A stretch of 64,000 nucleotides of DNA, from the NCBI RefSeq assembly GCF_001704635.1, contig NZ_MAXF01000191.1, forward strand, positions 1 to 64,000, read 5' to 3'. Made by a program: the position numbers and the translations under genes. Under the pieces are notes generated by a model that was not told the origin of the DNA, ran no database searches, and saw only the letters and a list, made by a program, of their open reading frames with translations. The stretch is from Streptomyces sparsogenes. GTDB taxonomy: Bacteria > Actinomycetota > Actinomycetes > Streptomycetales > Streptomycetaceae. Shown one piece after another: positions 49,274 through 57,534 of this stretch (positions are counted from its first letter, which is position 1; each line of letters begins with the position of its first letter).

Positions 49274-50899
49274 TTACGCGGTGGGGACCTTGACGGGCGG
49301 GGTGAACGGGCGCTTCATCGGGCCGAGGGCGGCGAGGTCGACCTCGACGAGGGTGGGGCCGTCGGCGGCGAGGGCCGCTTCCAGGACGGGCGCGGCGTCG
49401 GCCGGCGCGGCGACGCGGGCGTACGGCAGGGAGCAGGCGGTGGCGAGCCGGGCGAAGTCGGGGGTGCACAGGTCCACGCCCGCGCGGCGTTCGCCGTACC
49501 GGTCCTGCATGTTGCGCAGCACCCCGTATCCGCCGTCGTTGAAGACGAGCAGCGTGAGGCGGGGGCGCTCCTGCGCGGTGGTGAGGAGTTCGCCGAGGTG
49601 CACGGCGAGTCCGCCGTCTCCGGCGATCACGACGGTGGGCTGGTCGGGCCGGGCGAGCGCGGCGCCGATGCCCATGCCGAGGCCCTGCCCGATGCCGCCG
49701 CCGCGGGGGAAGATGTTGGCGCGCGGGTCGTGGACCGGCAGCAGCCGGTTGCCCCAGGAAGACGACGGGATGGTGACGTCGCGGGCGACCACCGCGCCGC
49801 GCGGCAGGGCGGCGGCGAGGGCGTCGCAGAGGGCGGCCTGGGGGCCGATGTCCTCGTGGAGGGCGGCGCGTACGTCCTCGCGTACGGCGGTGACCCGGGC
49901 CGTCCAGGCGGTGTCGGCGCGGGCCGCGGCCTCGGTGAGGGCGGGCAGGACGGTGGCGGCGTCGCCGTGCAGGGCGTGGCGGGCGGGGTAGACGCGGCCG
50001 AGGGCGGCCTCGTCCACGTCGATCTGGATGTGCGCGCCGGGGAGTTCCAGGCCGTAGTCGGCGGTCTCGTTGGAGCGGAAGTGGGTGCCGATGGTGACGA
50101 GCGCGTCGGCGTCGGCGAGCAGGGCGCGGCAGGCGGGGGTGGTGGCGAAGTTGCCGAGGACGAGGGGGTGGTCCTCGGGGACGGCGCCGCGCCCGGAGTT
50201 GGAGCTGAGCAGCCCGGCGCCGGTGGTCTCGAGCAGCGCGAGGAGTTCCGGGCGGGCGTGGCGGGCGCCGCCGCCGGCCCAGATCAGCGGGCGCCGGGCC
50301 GAGGCCAGCAGCTCGCGGGCGGCGGCGAGTCCGGCGGCGTCCGGACGGGGGGTGTCCGGGGCGGGGGCGGCCTCGCCGGTGTCCTGTTGTGCCGCGTACT
50401 GGAGGTCGATCGGCCACTCCACGCTGGCGGGCCCGCCGGGGGCGGCGAGCGCCGCCGCGGTCGCCTCGCGCAGGATCCGCCCGGCGTCCCGGGGCGAGGG
50501 GACGGTGGCGGCGTAGGCGGACACCGCGCGGAGCATGCCGAGCTGGTCCCTGGTCTCGTGGATGAAGCCACGGCCGCCGCCCAGGTAGGCCGATTCGATC
50601 TGCCCGGTGATGTGCAGGACGGCCGTCCCGGAGGACAGCGCCTCGATGAGGGAGCCGGCCGCGTTTCCCGCTCCGGTGCCGGTGGAGGTGAGGGCGCAGC
50701 CGATCGAACCGCGGGCCCGTCCGTAGCCGTCGGCCGCGTTGACGGCGGTGGCCTCGTGCCGGACCGGTACGAAGCGCAGGTGGCGGTCGACGGCCTCGAC
50801 GAGGGGCAGGTTGTGCACGGACACGATGCCGAAGACGGTGTCGATGCCGAGGGACTTCAGGTGGGCGACGAGGAGTTCGCCGCCGTTGGTGTACCGCAT
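49274..50899 (-). CDS. Thiamine diphosphate-dependent enzyme (decarboxylase/lyase type)
   Basis: 541-residue ThDP enzyme of the acetolactate synthase/benzoylformate decarboxylase superfamily. The activating Glu lies in VPVRHEATAVNAADGYGRAR; the ThDP/Mg motif is GDGGLAVHLGELLTTAQERP to VFNDGGYG. Its placement after ring hydroxylation suggests decarboxylation of a 2-oxo acid side chain or C-C cleavage of an intermediate. ATG at 50899. Confidence 0.9.
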   Translation of the reverse strand: MRYTNGGELLVAHLKSLGIDTVFGIVSVHNLPLVEAVDRHLRFVPVRHEATAVNAADGYGRARGSIGCALTSTGTGAGNAAGSLIEALSSGTAVLHITGQIESAYLGGGRGFIHETRDQLGMLRAVSAYAATVPSPRDAGRILREATAAALAAPGGPASVEWPIDLQYAAQQDTGEAAPAPDTPRPDAAGLAAARELLASARRPLIWAGGGARHARPELLALLETTGAGLLSSNSGRGAVPEDHPLVLGNFATTPACRALLADADALVTIGTHFRSNETADYGLELPGAHIQIDVDEAALGRVYPARHALHGDAATVLPALTEAAARADTAWTARVTAVREDVRAALHEDIGPQAALCDALAAALPRGAVVARDVTIPSSSWGNRLLPVHDPRANIFPRGGGIGQGLGMGIGAALARPDQPTVVIAGDGGLAVHLGELLTTAQERPRLTLLVFNDGGYGVLRNMQDRYGERRAGVDLCTPDFARLATACSLPYARVAAPADAAPVLEAALAADGPTLVEVDLAALGPMKRPFTPPVKVPTA

Positions 50900-50910
50900 G
50901 GGCAGGCTCC

Positions 50911-51702
50911 TCACAGGATGCCGCGGCCGACTCCGCCGCAGACGTCGATGCTGGTTCCGGTGATGTAGGAGGCGCGCGGGGAGAGCAGCGCCAGGATCGC
51001 GTAGGCGACCTCCTCGGGGCGGCCGAGGCGGCCGAGCGCGATGCCGCGGTCGGCGGCGAGTTCGGCCTGCCATTCCTCGTAGGTGAGGCCGCTGTCGGCG
51101 GCGGCGTGCCGGCGGGTCCACTGGCCGGTGTCGACCAGGCCGAGGCACACGGAGTTGACCCGGATGCCCTCGGCGGCGAGTTCGGTGGCGAGGGACTTGG
51201 AGAGGTTGAGGATGCCGGCGCGGGCGGCGCTGGTGGTGATCAGGCGGGTCTCGGGCTGTTTGGCGAGGACGGCGTTGACGTTGACGACGGCGGCGGTGTC
51301 CGAGGCCCGGAGGTGGTGGCGCGCGGCGGTCAGCGGGTTGAGGACGCCGGCGAACTTCAGCTCCAGTTCGTCGCGCCAGTCCTCGGCGGTCGTCTCGTCG
51401 AGTCGCTTCATGCGGGACTGGCCCGCGTTGTTGACCAGCCCGTCGAGCCGGCCGCCGAGCCGTCGCGCGGCTTCCTCGGTGAACCGTCGTACGGCGTCGG
51501 CGTCGCGGACGTCGCAGGCGCCGGTGAACAGCCGGTCGGGCTCCGCGCCGAGACGGGCGGCGGCCCGGGCGAGCCGCTGGGGGTCGCGGCCGCAGGTGGC
51601 GACGCGAGCGCCCTCGTCGAGCAGGGCGCGGACCGTGGCCAGGCCGACGCCCGAACTGCCGCCGGTGACCAGTACGGTGCGGTCGGCGAGGCCGAGATCC
51701 AT
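50911..51702 (-). CDS. SDR protein lacking the catalytic Tyr-Lys pair
   Basis: 263-residue SDR fold: VLVTGGSSGVGLATVRALLD and LVNNAGQSRM are normal, but where classical enzymes have YxxxK this one reads ITTSAARAGILNLSKSLA (Thr/Ser in place of Tyr, Arg in place of Lys). Similar SDRs occur in aromatic catabolic clusters of other bacteria, so this is likely an inherited feature and not decay. It may use another acid or serve a non-redox role. Confidence 0.85.
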   Translation of the reverse strand: MDLGLADRTVLVTGGSSGVGLATVRALLDEGARVATCGRDPQRLARAAARLGAEPDRLFTGACDVRDADAVRRFTEEAARRLGGRLDGLVNNAGQSRMKRLDETTAEDWRDELELKFAGVLNPLTAARHHLRASDTAAVVNVNAVLAKQPETRLITTSAARAGILNLSKSLATELAAEGIRVNSVCLGLVDTGQWTRRHAAADSGLTYEEWQAELAADRGIALGRLGRPEEVAYAILALLSPRASYITGTSIDVCGGVGRGIL

Positions 51703-51747
51703 GGCGTACTCCTTGCGGATCGTTGCGGATCGTTGCTGTTGCGGGGG

Positions 51748-51773
51748 CCTCCCCCGGGGTCGGCCGGGGGAGG
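51748..51773. terminator. Perfect 10-bp hairpin within the catabolic gene string
   Basis: CCTCCCCCGG-GGTCGG-CCGGGGGAGG lies just after the stop of the SDR gene at 51775 and before the next one. Upstream of it on the minus strand's next gene are TTGCGGATCG tandem copies (51713-51733). It may split the cluster into two transcripts or reduce readthrough. Confidence 0.75.
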
Positions 51774-51774
51774 T

Positions 51775-52524
51775 TCAGTGCATGGTGAAGCCGCCGTTGA
51801 CGGCGATCACCTGGCCGGTGAGGTAGCGGGACTCCTCACCGAGCAGGAAGGAGACGAGGCCGGTGAGGTCCTCGGGCCGCTGCGGCCGGGAGATGGCGCG
51901 GCGGTCGGCGTAGAGCGCGTGGCGCTCGGGCGGGACGGTCTCGGTGGCCTCGACCTCGGTGAGGCCGGGGGCGACGGCGTTGACGGTGATGCCCCGCTCG
52001 CCCAGTTCGCGGGCCATCGCGCGGGTGAGGGAGATGACGGCGCCCTTGGAGGCGATGTAGTGGGCGAGGCGCTCCGAGCCGTACAGGGCGGCGTCCGAGG
52101 CGATGTTGACGATCCGGCCGGGCCGGGCCATCAGGGGCAGCAGGTGTTTGGCGACGAGCCAGGGGCCCCGCGCGTTGACGGTCATGATCAGGTCCCAGGA
52201 CGCGATGTCGAGGTCCTGGAACTCCCTGCCGCCCACGCCGTTGGCGAGCGCCGCGTTGTTCACCAGGCCGTAGACGGGGCCCGAGGCGGCCAGCCGGTCC
52301 GCGAGCGCGGCGGCGGAGGCCGGGTCGGCGACGTCGAGCGGGGCGAACTCGGCGGCGCCGCCCGCTCGGCGGATCGCCGCCGCGGTGCGCTCGCCCCAGG
52401 CGGCGTTGATCTCGGCGACCACCACGCGGTACCCGTCGGCCGCCGCCCGGCGGGCCATGGCCTCCCCCAGGCCACGGCCCGCCCCGGTCACCACGACCGT
52501 GCGCCGGGTGGCCGGCTCAGTCAC
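51775..52524 (-). CDS. Classical SDR dehydrogenase
   Basis: 249-residue SDR with all motifs: VVVTGAGRGLGEAMARRAAA, LVNNAALANG, IVNIASDAALYGSERLAHYI and YIASKGAVISL (Ser, Tyr, Lys). Candidate cis-diol or hydroxyacyl dehydrogenase of the pathway. Its start overlaps the cupin stop by 8 bp. Confidence 0.9.
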   Translation of the reverse strand: MTEPATRRTVVVTGAGRGLGEAMARRAAADGYRVVVAEINAAWGERTAAAIRRAGGAAEFAPLDVADPASAAALADRLAASGPVYGLVNNAALANGVGGREFQDLDIASWDLIMTVNARGPWLVAKHLLPLMARPGRIVNIASDAALYGSERLAHYIASKGAVISLTRAMARELGERGITVNAVAPGLTEVEATETVPPERHALYADRRAISRPQRPEDLTGLVSFLLGEESRYLTGQVIAVNGGFTMH

Positions 52525-53038
52525 GGGAGACGCCGTACAGCGGCGAGTACTCGGGGTAGGTGGGCACCTGCGGCTTCCGGGTGCCGATGATCACGCAGAA
52601 CAGCGCGTCGGTGTCGCCCTCGTTCTTCAGCGAGCGGGTGACGCCGGCCGGCACCACGATCATGTCGCGGTAGCCGAGGGTGCGGTACTCGACCTCGTCG
52701 GGGCCGCGGTGGATGCCGACGCGGACCCGGCCCTCGAGGACGAAGAAGGCCTCCTCGACGTCGTGGTGGGTGTGGGCCGGGCCCTCGGCGCCGGGCGGCA
52801 GCAGCATGTTGGAGAAGGTGAAGCCGCCGGAGGGGAGGATCCGGTTGTCGTTCTCGTGGTCGCCGGTGGCGCCGGAGCCGACGTAGCGGATCTGCGCGCG
52901 CCGGTACTGAGGGCCCGCCTTCTCCTGGAAGGACAGGGTGCCCCAGTCGGGCTCGCGGGAGTCCTTGGTGGCGATGAGGGAGTCGGTGTACGTGGCGAGG
53001 TCGCCGCCGTTGTCGTACTCGGTGGTGGTCAGAGGCAT
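52517..53038 (-). CDS. Cupin protein of the catabolic cluster
   Basis: 173-residue cupin: SNMLLPPGAEGPAHTHHDVE then EAFFVLEGRVRVGI and VVPAGVTRSLKNEG. Histidines of HTHH and the following Glu can bind a metal. Probably a ring-cleavage-related enzyme or an isomerase. ATG at 53038, six bases after the hydrolase stop. Confidence 0.85.
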   Translation of the reverse strand: MPLTTTEYDNGGDLATYTDSLIATKDSREPDWGTLSFQEKAGPQYRRAQIRYVGSGATGDHENDNRILPSGGFTFSNMLLPPGAEGPAHTHHDVEEAFFVLEGRVRVGIHRGPDEVEYRTLGYRDMIVVPAGVTRSLKNEGDTDALFCVIIGTRKPQVPTYPEYSPLYGVSRD

Positions 53039-53043
53039 GAGGA

Positions 53044-53916
53044 TCAGCCCTTCCTGCGGCTTGGTTCCGGATGGCGGGTGGGGACGGGGTCGGCGGGGAG
53101 GTGGTTCATGGGATCGGGGTCGGTGGGCATCGGGTCGGTGGCGATGTGCAGATGGGAGGCGAGCCAGGCGTTGACGTGCTCCGGCTGTTCCTGGTTGGCC
53201 AGGTGACCGGCGTCCTTGACGATCACGTAGGCGGTCTTGTGCAGGCCGCCGGCCAGGGCCTGGGAGGCGTCGGGGCCGGTGATCCGGTCCTGGTCGCCGC
53301 ACAGGACGAGGGTGGGCGCGGTGACGCGGTGGAGTTCGCCGCGCAGGTCGGTGGTGGCCATGGCCTCCGCCGCGTGGCCGTAGCCGGGCAGGCGGACGGA
53401 GGCGGCCATGGTGGCGGTGACGCGCTCGACGAGCTCGGCGGGCGCGCCCTCGGTCAGCAGCCGGGGGCCCCGGGCGGCGGCGAAGGCCTCCGGGCCGAGC
53501 CGGGCCAGCTCGCCGGCCCGGGCCCGCATCGCGGCGGCCTTGTCGGGGTCGGTGCCGGAGCCCGGCGTCGAGCCGACGACCATCAGCGACGCGACGAGGC
53601 CGGGGTGGCGCACCCCGAGCCGCAGCGCGATCACACCGCCCCATGAGACGCCGAGGACATGGGCGCGGCCGCCGCGGGCGCGGATCACCTCCGCGGCCAG
53701 GTCGGCGAAGTCGTCCATGGTCAGCGGCGCTTCGGGGTCGGCCGACCGGCCGTAGCCGGGCGCGTCCCAGGCGACCATCCGGTACGTCCCGCCGAGCGCC
53801 GCGAACTGCGGGGCGAAGGCGGCCGAGGACGATCCGATGCCGTGCAGGCACAGCAGCAGCGGTCCGCCGTCCCCCGCCTCCTCCAGGTGGAGCCCCGCGG
53901 GGTCGTACGCCGTCAC
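53044..53916 (-). CDS. Alpha/beta hydrolase (meta-cleavage hydrolase-like)
   Basis: 290-residue hydrolase: LLLCLHGIGSSSAAFAPQFA (oxyanion loop), VLGVSWGGVIALRLGVRHPG (nucleophile Ser in GVSWGG), CGDQDRITGP (Asp) and DAGHLANQEQPEHV (His). This arrangement matches hydrolases of extradiol-cleavage products. GTG start overlapping the aspartate-dehydrogenase-like gene (GTGA). The C-terminal 25 residues are a Pro/Asp/Met repeat. Confidence 0.88.
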   Translation of the reverse strand: MTAYDPAGLHLEEAGDGGPLLLCLHGIGSSSAAFAPQFAALGGTYRMVAWDAPGYGRSADPEAPLTMDDFADLAAEVIRARGGRAHVLGVSWGGVIALRLGVRHPGLVASLMVVGSTPGSGTDPDKAAAMRARAGELARLGPEAFAAARGPRLLTEGAPAELVERVTATMAASVRLPGYGHAAEAMATTDLRGELHRVTAPTLVLCGDQDRITGPDASQALAGGLHKTAYVIVKDAGHLANQEQPEHVNAWLASHLHIATDPMPTDPDPMNHLPADPVPTRHPEPSRRKG

Positions 53917-54716
53917 AGGATCTGTCCCGTCCGCCCGGCGAGCGCCGCGAGGGAGCGCAGCACCGCGTACGGAACGACCTGGCTGGTCGCCGGGTTGGCG
54001 GCGGCGGGCAGATGGCGCACCTCGAAGCGGTAGGCGCCGTGCGCGCCGCTCGCCTCGATGACGTGGGAGGTGTGCGCGGCGGCGGGGTCGGCGACGACGC
54101 TGACCCGCACCGCGTCCGGGTCTCCGACGGCGAGGGCGACGGACGCGGCGACGTTGGTCGACTTGGGGAACTTGACGGGGACGTCGCGCGCGGTGCCGGC
54201 CATCACCTCCACCGGCCCGGTGGCGGAGCGCATCCGGCGGAGCAACTCCGCGTCCATCCAAGGCTGTTCGAGGGTGGCGGGCAGCTTGGTGGTGGTCAGC
54301 CGCACCTCGTCGAGGGGGCCCATGGCGCGTACGGCCTGGAGCAGGTCGAGCCCGCCGACCGCGCCGCCGGTGAAGTAGACCCGGCCCGGGGTGGTGTGGA
54401 GGAGCTTGTCGGTCAGCGTGTCGTCCGTGAGCGCCCCGGTGGAGGCGATGAGCAGGTCGGTGCCGGAGGCGAGGATCGCCGCGCCCCATTCCCGTACGAC
54501 GCCCTGGCCGGCGGCCTCGACGATCAGGTCACAGGTCTCCATGGCCTGTTCGACGGTGCGCTGCGGGGCCGGGGCCGTGCCGGCGAGGGGGCGGTTGTCG
54601 ACCACGCACACCAGCTCGGCGCCCGGCACCTGGCCGGCGGCGAGGGCGCCGCCGACGACGCGGCCGATGGCGCCCCAGCCGATCAGGCCGACCTTGCGGG
54701 GGGTGGCGCGGCTCAT
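53913..54716 (-). CDS. Aspartate-dehydrogenase-like oxidoreductase (NadX family)
   Basis: 267-residue NAD(P)-binding protein: KVGLIGWGAIGRVVGGALAA, then LIVEAAGQGVVREWGAAILA and VPVKFPKSTNVAASVALAVG match L-aspartate dehydrogenase/NadX. In a catabolic setting such proteins are often annotated as DUF108-type dehydrogenases; the substrate may not be aspartate. ATG at 54716 overlapping the VOC gene stop (ATGA). Confidence 0.88.
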   Translation of the reverse strand: MSRATPRKVGLIGWGAIGRVVGGALAAGQVPGAELVCVVDNRPLAGTAPAPQRTVEQAMETCDLIVEAAGQGVVREWGAAILASGTDLLIASTGALTDDTLTDKLLHTTPGRVYFTGGAVGGLDLLQAVRAMGPLDEVRLTTTKLPATLEQPWMDAELLRRMRSATGPVEVMAGTARDVPVKFPKSTNVAASVALAVGDPDAVRVSVVADPAAAHTSHVIEASGAHGAYRFEVRHLPAAANPATSQVVPYAVLRSLAALAGRTGQIL

Positions 54717-55651
54717 GCGGGGACTCCTTCGGCGTCGAGGGGCGGGACGACGGGGCTGCCGTCGGGCGTGCCCGCCATGTGGGCGCGGATCAGCTTCGAC
54801 GGCGGGCCGGCCGTGCCCCACAGGTCGGACAGTTCGGGGGTGCGCTGCCACACCTTGCAGATCCAGGCGTCCTCGACGACCTGGGCGACCTCGGAGGTGT
54901 ACTCGCACACGAGGCCGGTGGGGTCGGTGAAGTAGGAGAAGGTGTTGTCGCCCGGCCCGTGTCGCCCGGGGCCCCAGGCGGGGGTGATGCCGTGGTGCCT
55001 GAGCCGGCCGAGGCCGCGCATGAAGTGGTCGAGCGAGCTCATCTCGTACGCCACGTGGTTGAGCGACACCCAGGGCGCCTGGTTGAACGCGACGCAGTGG
55101 TGGTCGGCGTTGCAGCGCAGGAAGGCCATCTGGTGCTCGGACCAGTCCGACACGCGCATCCCCAGGACGTCCCGGTAGAAGGCGACGGACGCGTCGAGGT
55201 CCGGGGTGTTGAGCACGGCGTGGGTGACGCCGACCGGCACGGCGGCGTCGCGGCCGCGGGGCGCGACGGCCCAGGTCTCGGCGGACAGTTCGATCAGCCG
55301 CCCGTCGAGGTCGTGGAAGCGCAGGCCGTAGCCGCCGCCCACCTGGTCGAGCGGTCCCGGCCCGGTGGCCGGGGGGATGCCGCGGGCCTGGAGCCGCCGC
55401 GCGGCCTCGTCGATCTCGGCGGGGGTGGCCACGGCGAAGGCGAGCCGTCCCAGGCCGATGCGGTCGGCGCGGGTGAGCTGGAGGGCGTGGTGTTCCTCGC
55501 CGGTGCCGCGCAGCCAGCTCGCGCCGGGTTCGGTCTCGACGACCTCCAGCCCCCACACCTCCGCGTAGAAGTCGGTGGCCTGGGTGAAGTCCGGGGTGAG
55601 CAGCTCGACCGAGCGCAGTGCGCGCAGCCGGGCGATCGGGGGGTGGGTCAT
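54713..55651 (-). CDS. Extradiol-dioxygenase-like VOC protein
   Basis: 312-residue two-module VOC protein like catechol 2,3-dioxygenase. The C-terminal module has the metal ligands: His in GVTHAVLNTPDL, His in SLNHVAYEMSS and Glu in LVCEYTSEV; HHCVAFN lies in the active site. The N-terminal module lacks them, as in real extradiol enzymes. Predicted to open the ring of a catechol-like intermediate. Confidence 0.88.
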   Translation of the reverse strand: MTHPPIARLRALRSVELLTPDFTQATDFYAEVWGLEVVETEPGASWLRGTGEEHHALQLTRADRIGLGRLAFAVATPAEIDEAARRLQARGIPPATGPGPLDQVGGGYGLRFHDLDGRLIELSAETWAVAPRGRDAAVPVGVTHAVLNTPDLDASVAFYRDVLGMRVSDWSEHQMAFLRCNADHHCVAFNQAPWVSLNHVAYEMSSLDHFMRGLGRLRHHGITPAWGPGRHGPGDNTFSYFTDPTGLVCEYTSEVAQVVEDAWICKVWQRTPELSDLWGTAGPPSKLIRAHMAGTPDGSPVVPPLDAEGVPA

Positions 55652-55672
55652 GGTGGGTCTCCCGGTGGTGCG

Positions 55673-57160
55673 TCAGTGGGCCCAGGGCAGGGGCGTGGTG
55701 TCGGTGCCCCAGTACAGGGACTTCTGCCGCTGGTAGGAGCGGATGAGGTCGCGGCCCTTCTCGGTGCCGAGGCCGCTGTCCTTCATCCCGCCGAAGGGCG
55801 TGGAGATGGAGAACTGCTTGTAGGTGTTGATCCATACGGTTCCCGCGTCGATGCGCCGGGCGAGCCGCCAGGCGGCGCGGGCGTCGCGGGTCCAGATGCC
55901 GCAGGCGAGCCCGTAGACGCTGTCCTCGGCCTGCCGCACCAGGTCGTCCTCGTCGTCGTAGGGCAGCGCGACGAGGACCGGGCCGAAGATCTCCTCCTGG
56001 CAGGCCCGGGCGGAGTTCGGCAGCCCGTCGATGACGGTCGGCAGGTAGTACGCGCCGGCGGCGTACGCCTCACCGTGCGGGGCCGCGCCGCCGCACAGGA
56101 CCCGTCCGCCCTCGGCCCTGGCGAGGTCCACGTACCCGGCGACCGCGTCGCGGTGGCGGTGGTGGACGAGCGGGGCGACCTGGGTGTCCGGGTCGGTGCC
56201 CGACCCGACGCGCAGGCCCCGCACCCGCGCGACGAGCTCGCCGAGGAAGGAGTCGTACCGGGAGCGGTGGACGAAGAGCCGGGACCCGGCGACGCAGGAC
56301 TGGCCGCTGGAGGAGAAGATCCCGAACATGACGCCTGCCAGGGCCTGCTCGAGGTCCGCGTCCTCCCGCACGATCGTCGGCGACTTGCCGCCGAGTTCCA
56401 GCGAGACGGGGACGAGCCTGCCGGCGGCGGCCCTGGCGATGGCGCGGCCGGTGGCCGTGCCGCCGGTGAAGCCGATGCGCCGGACGAGCGGGTGGGTGAC
56501 GATCGCGTCGCCGACGACGCCGCCCCGGCCGGGCAGCACGGACAGCAGGGCGGTCGGCAGCCCCTCCTCGGCGAGCACCCGGTGGACCAGGCGGCCGAAG
56601 GCGAGCGAGACGAGGGGTGTCCATTCGGCGGGCTTGAGCAGCACCGCGTTTCCGCCGGCCAGTGCCGGGGCGGCCTTCTGCGCGTCGGAGGCGATCGGTG
56701 AGTTCCACGGGTTGATCGCGCCGACCACGCCGATCGGCTCGTACACGCTCATCGTGACGTACGGCCCCCGGGCGGGGGTGAGGGAGTCCTCGGCGGTCTC
56801 GAGCGCGGCGGCGGTGTACCGGAAGGTGCCGGCGGCGCTCGCCGCGAGCGCCCGGGTCTCGGTGAGCGTCTTGCCGGTGTCGGCGGTCTGGAGGGCGGCC
56901 AGCTCGTCGGCGCGCTCCTCGATCAGGTCGCCGATCCGGTAGAGGACGCGGGCCCGGCGGTGGGGAAGCAGGTCGCGCCACGCGGGCGCCGCCGCGGCCT
57001 CGGCGGCGGCGCGGGCGGCCTCGTCGACATCGGCGGGCGAGGCGGCGTGGACGGTGGTGATCGGGGTCCCGTCGGCCGGATTCACGGTCTCGATCGGCGC
57101 TCCCCCACCGCGCCTCCAGCGCCCCGCGATGAGGATCTCGTCGACTGGGACGCGTGCCAT
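55673..57160 (-). CDS. NAD-dependent aldehyde dehydrogenase
   Basis: 495-residue class 1/2-type aldehyde dehydrogenase: VVGAINPWNSPIASDAQKAA, VSLELGGKSPTIV (Glu) and SSSGQSCVAGSRLFV (Cys), with PFGGMKDSGLGTEKG at the C-terminus. Similar to betaine- and hydroxymuconic-semialdehyde dehydrogenases; the latter suits this cluster. First gene of the minus operon, next to a regulated promoter. Confidence 0.92.
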   Translation of the reverse strand: MARVPVDEILIAGRWRRGGGAPIETVNPADGTPITTVHAASPADVDEAARAAAEAAAAPAWRDLLPHRRARVLYRIGDLIEERADELAALQTADTGKTLTETRALAASAAGTFRYTAAALETAEDSLTPARGPYVTMSVYEPIGVVGAINPWNSPIASDAQKAAPALAGGNAVLLKPAEWTPLVSLAFGRLVHRVLAEEGLPTALLSVLPGRGGVVGDAIVTHPLVRRIGFTGGTATGRAIARAAAGRLVPVSLELGGKSPTIVREDADLEQALAGVMFGIFSSSGQSCVAGSRLFVHRSRYDSFLGELVARVRGLRVGSGTDPDTQVAPLVHHRHRDAVAGYVDLARAEGGRVLCGGAAPHGEAYAAGAYYLPTVIDGLPNSARACQEEIFGPVLVALPYDDEDDLVRQAEDSVYGLACGIWTRDARAAWRLARRIDAGTVWINTYKQFSISTPFGGMKDSGLGTEKGRDLIRSYQRQKSLYWGTDTTPLPWAH

Positions 57161-57534
57161 GGCAGGGCCTTTCGAAGGGGGTGGGAGGGGACCTTCGAGG
57201 GCGGCCGGCTCGGGGCCTCGGCAGCGATCTCGAAGTGCTCAATATCTAAGGTCTTAACTATCTCGACCGCAAGAGGACCCGGCGAAGTTTTTTCCCCGAC
57301 GTCACGCCGAACCCTTGACGCCACAGGTCACAGGGGGGATAAAACTTGAGCACTGAGAGACTTAGTGCTTAGTCATACGGCCCGGCGGTGAGCACCGCCG
57401 GCACCCCCGGTTCACCGCCGCCTCACCGCCGCGCGGGCGTACGGCTGCCCAGCCACCGCCCCACCGGCCCGAACCGTCCCGTGCGTATCCTGTGCCTCCC
57501 GCGGCACCCGTGCGCGGGGCCGGAGGACAGCTCC
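57161..57534. promoter_or_regulatory. Divergent regulated promoter region of the catabolic cluster and MFS gene
   Basis: 374 bp, AT-rich in the middle. Minus strand: TTGCGG (57267-57272), 17-bp spacer, TTAGAT (57244-57249), then AGTGCTCAA at 57234-57242 near the start point. Plus strand: TTGACG (57315-57320), 17-bp spacer, GATAAA (57338-57343), then TTGAGCACT (57346-57354) and AGTGCT (57364-57369). Both promoters thus end in the same motif, in mirror image, as expected of one repressor. Confidence 0.7.
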
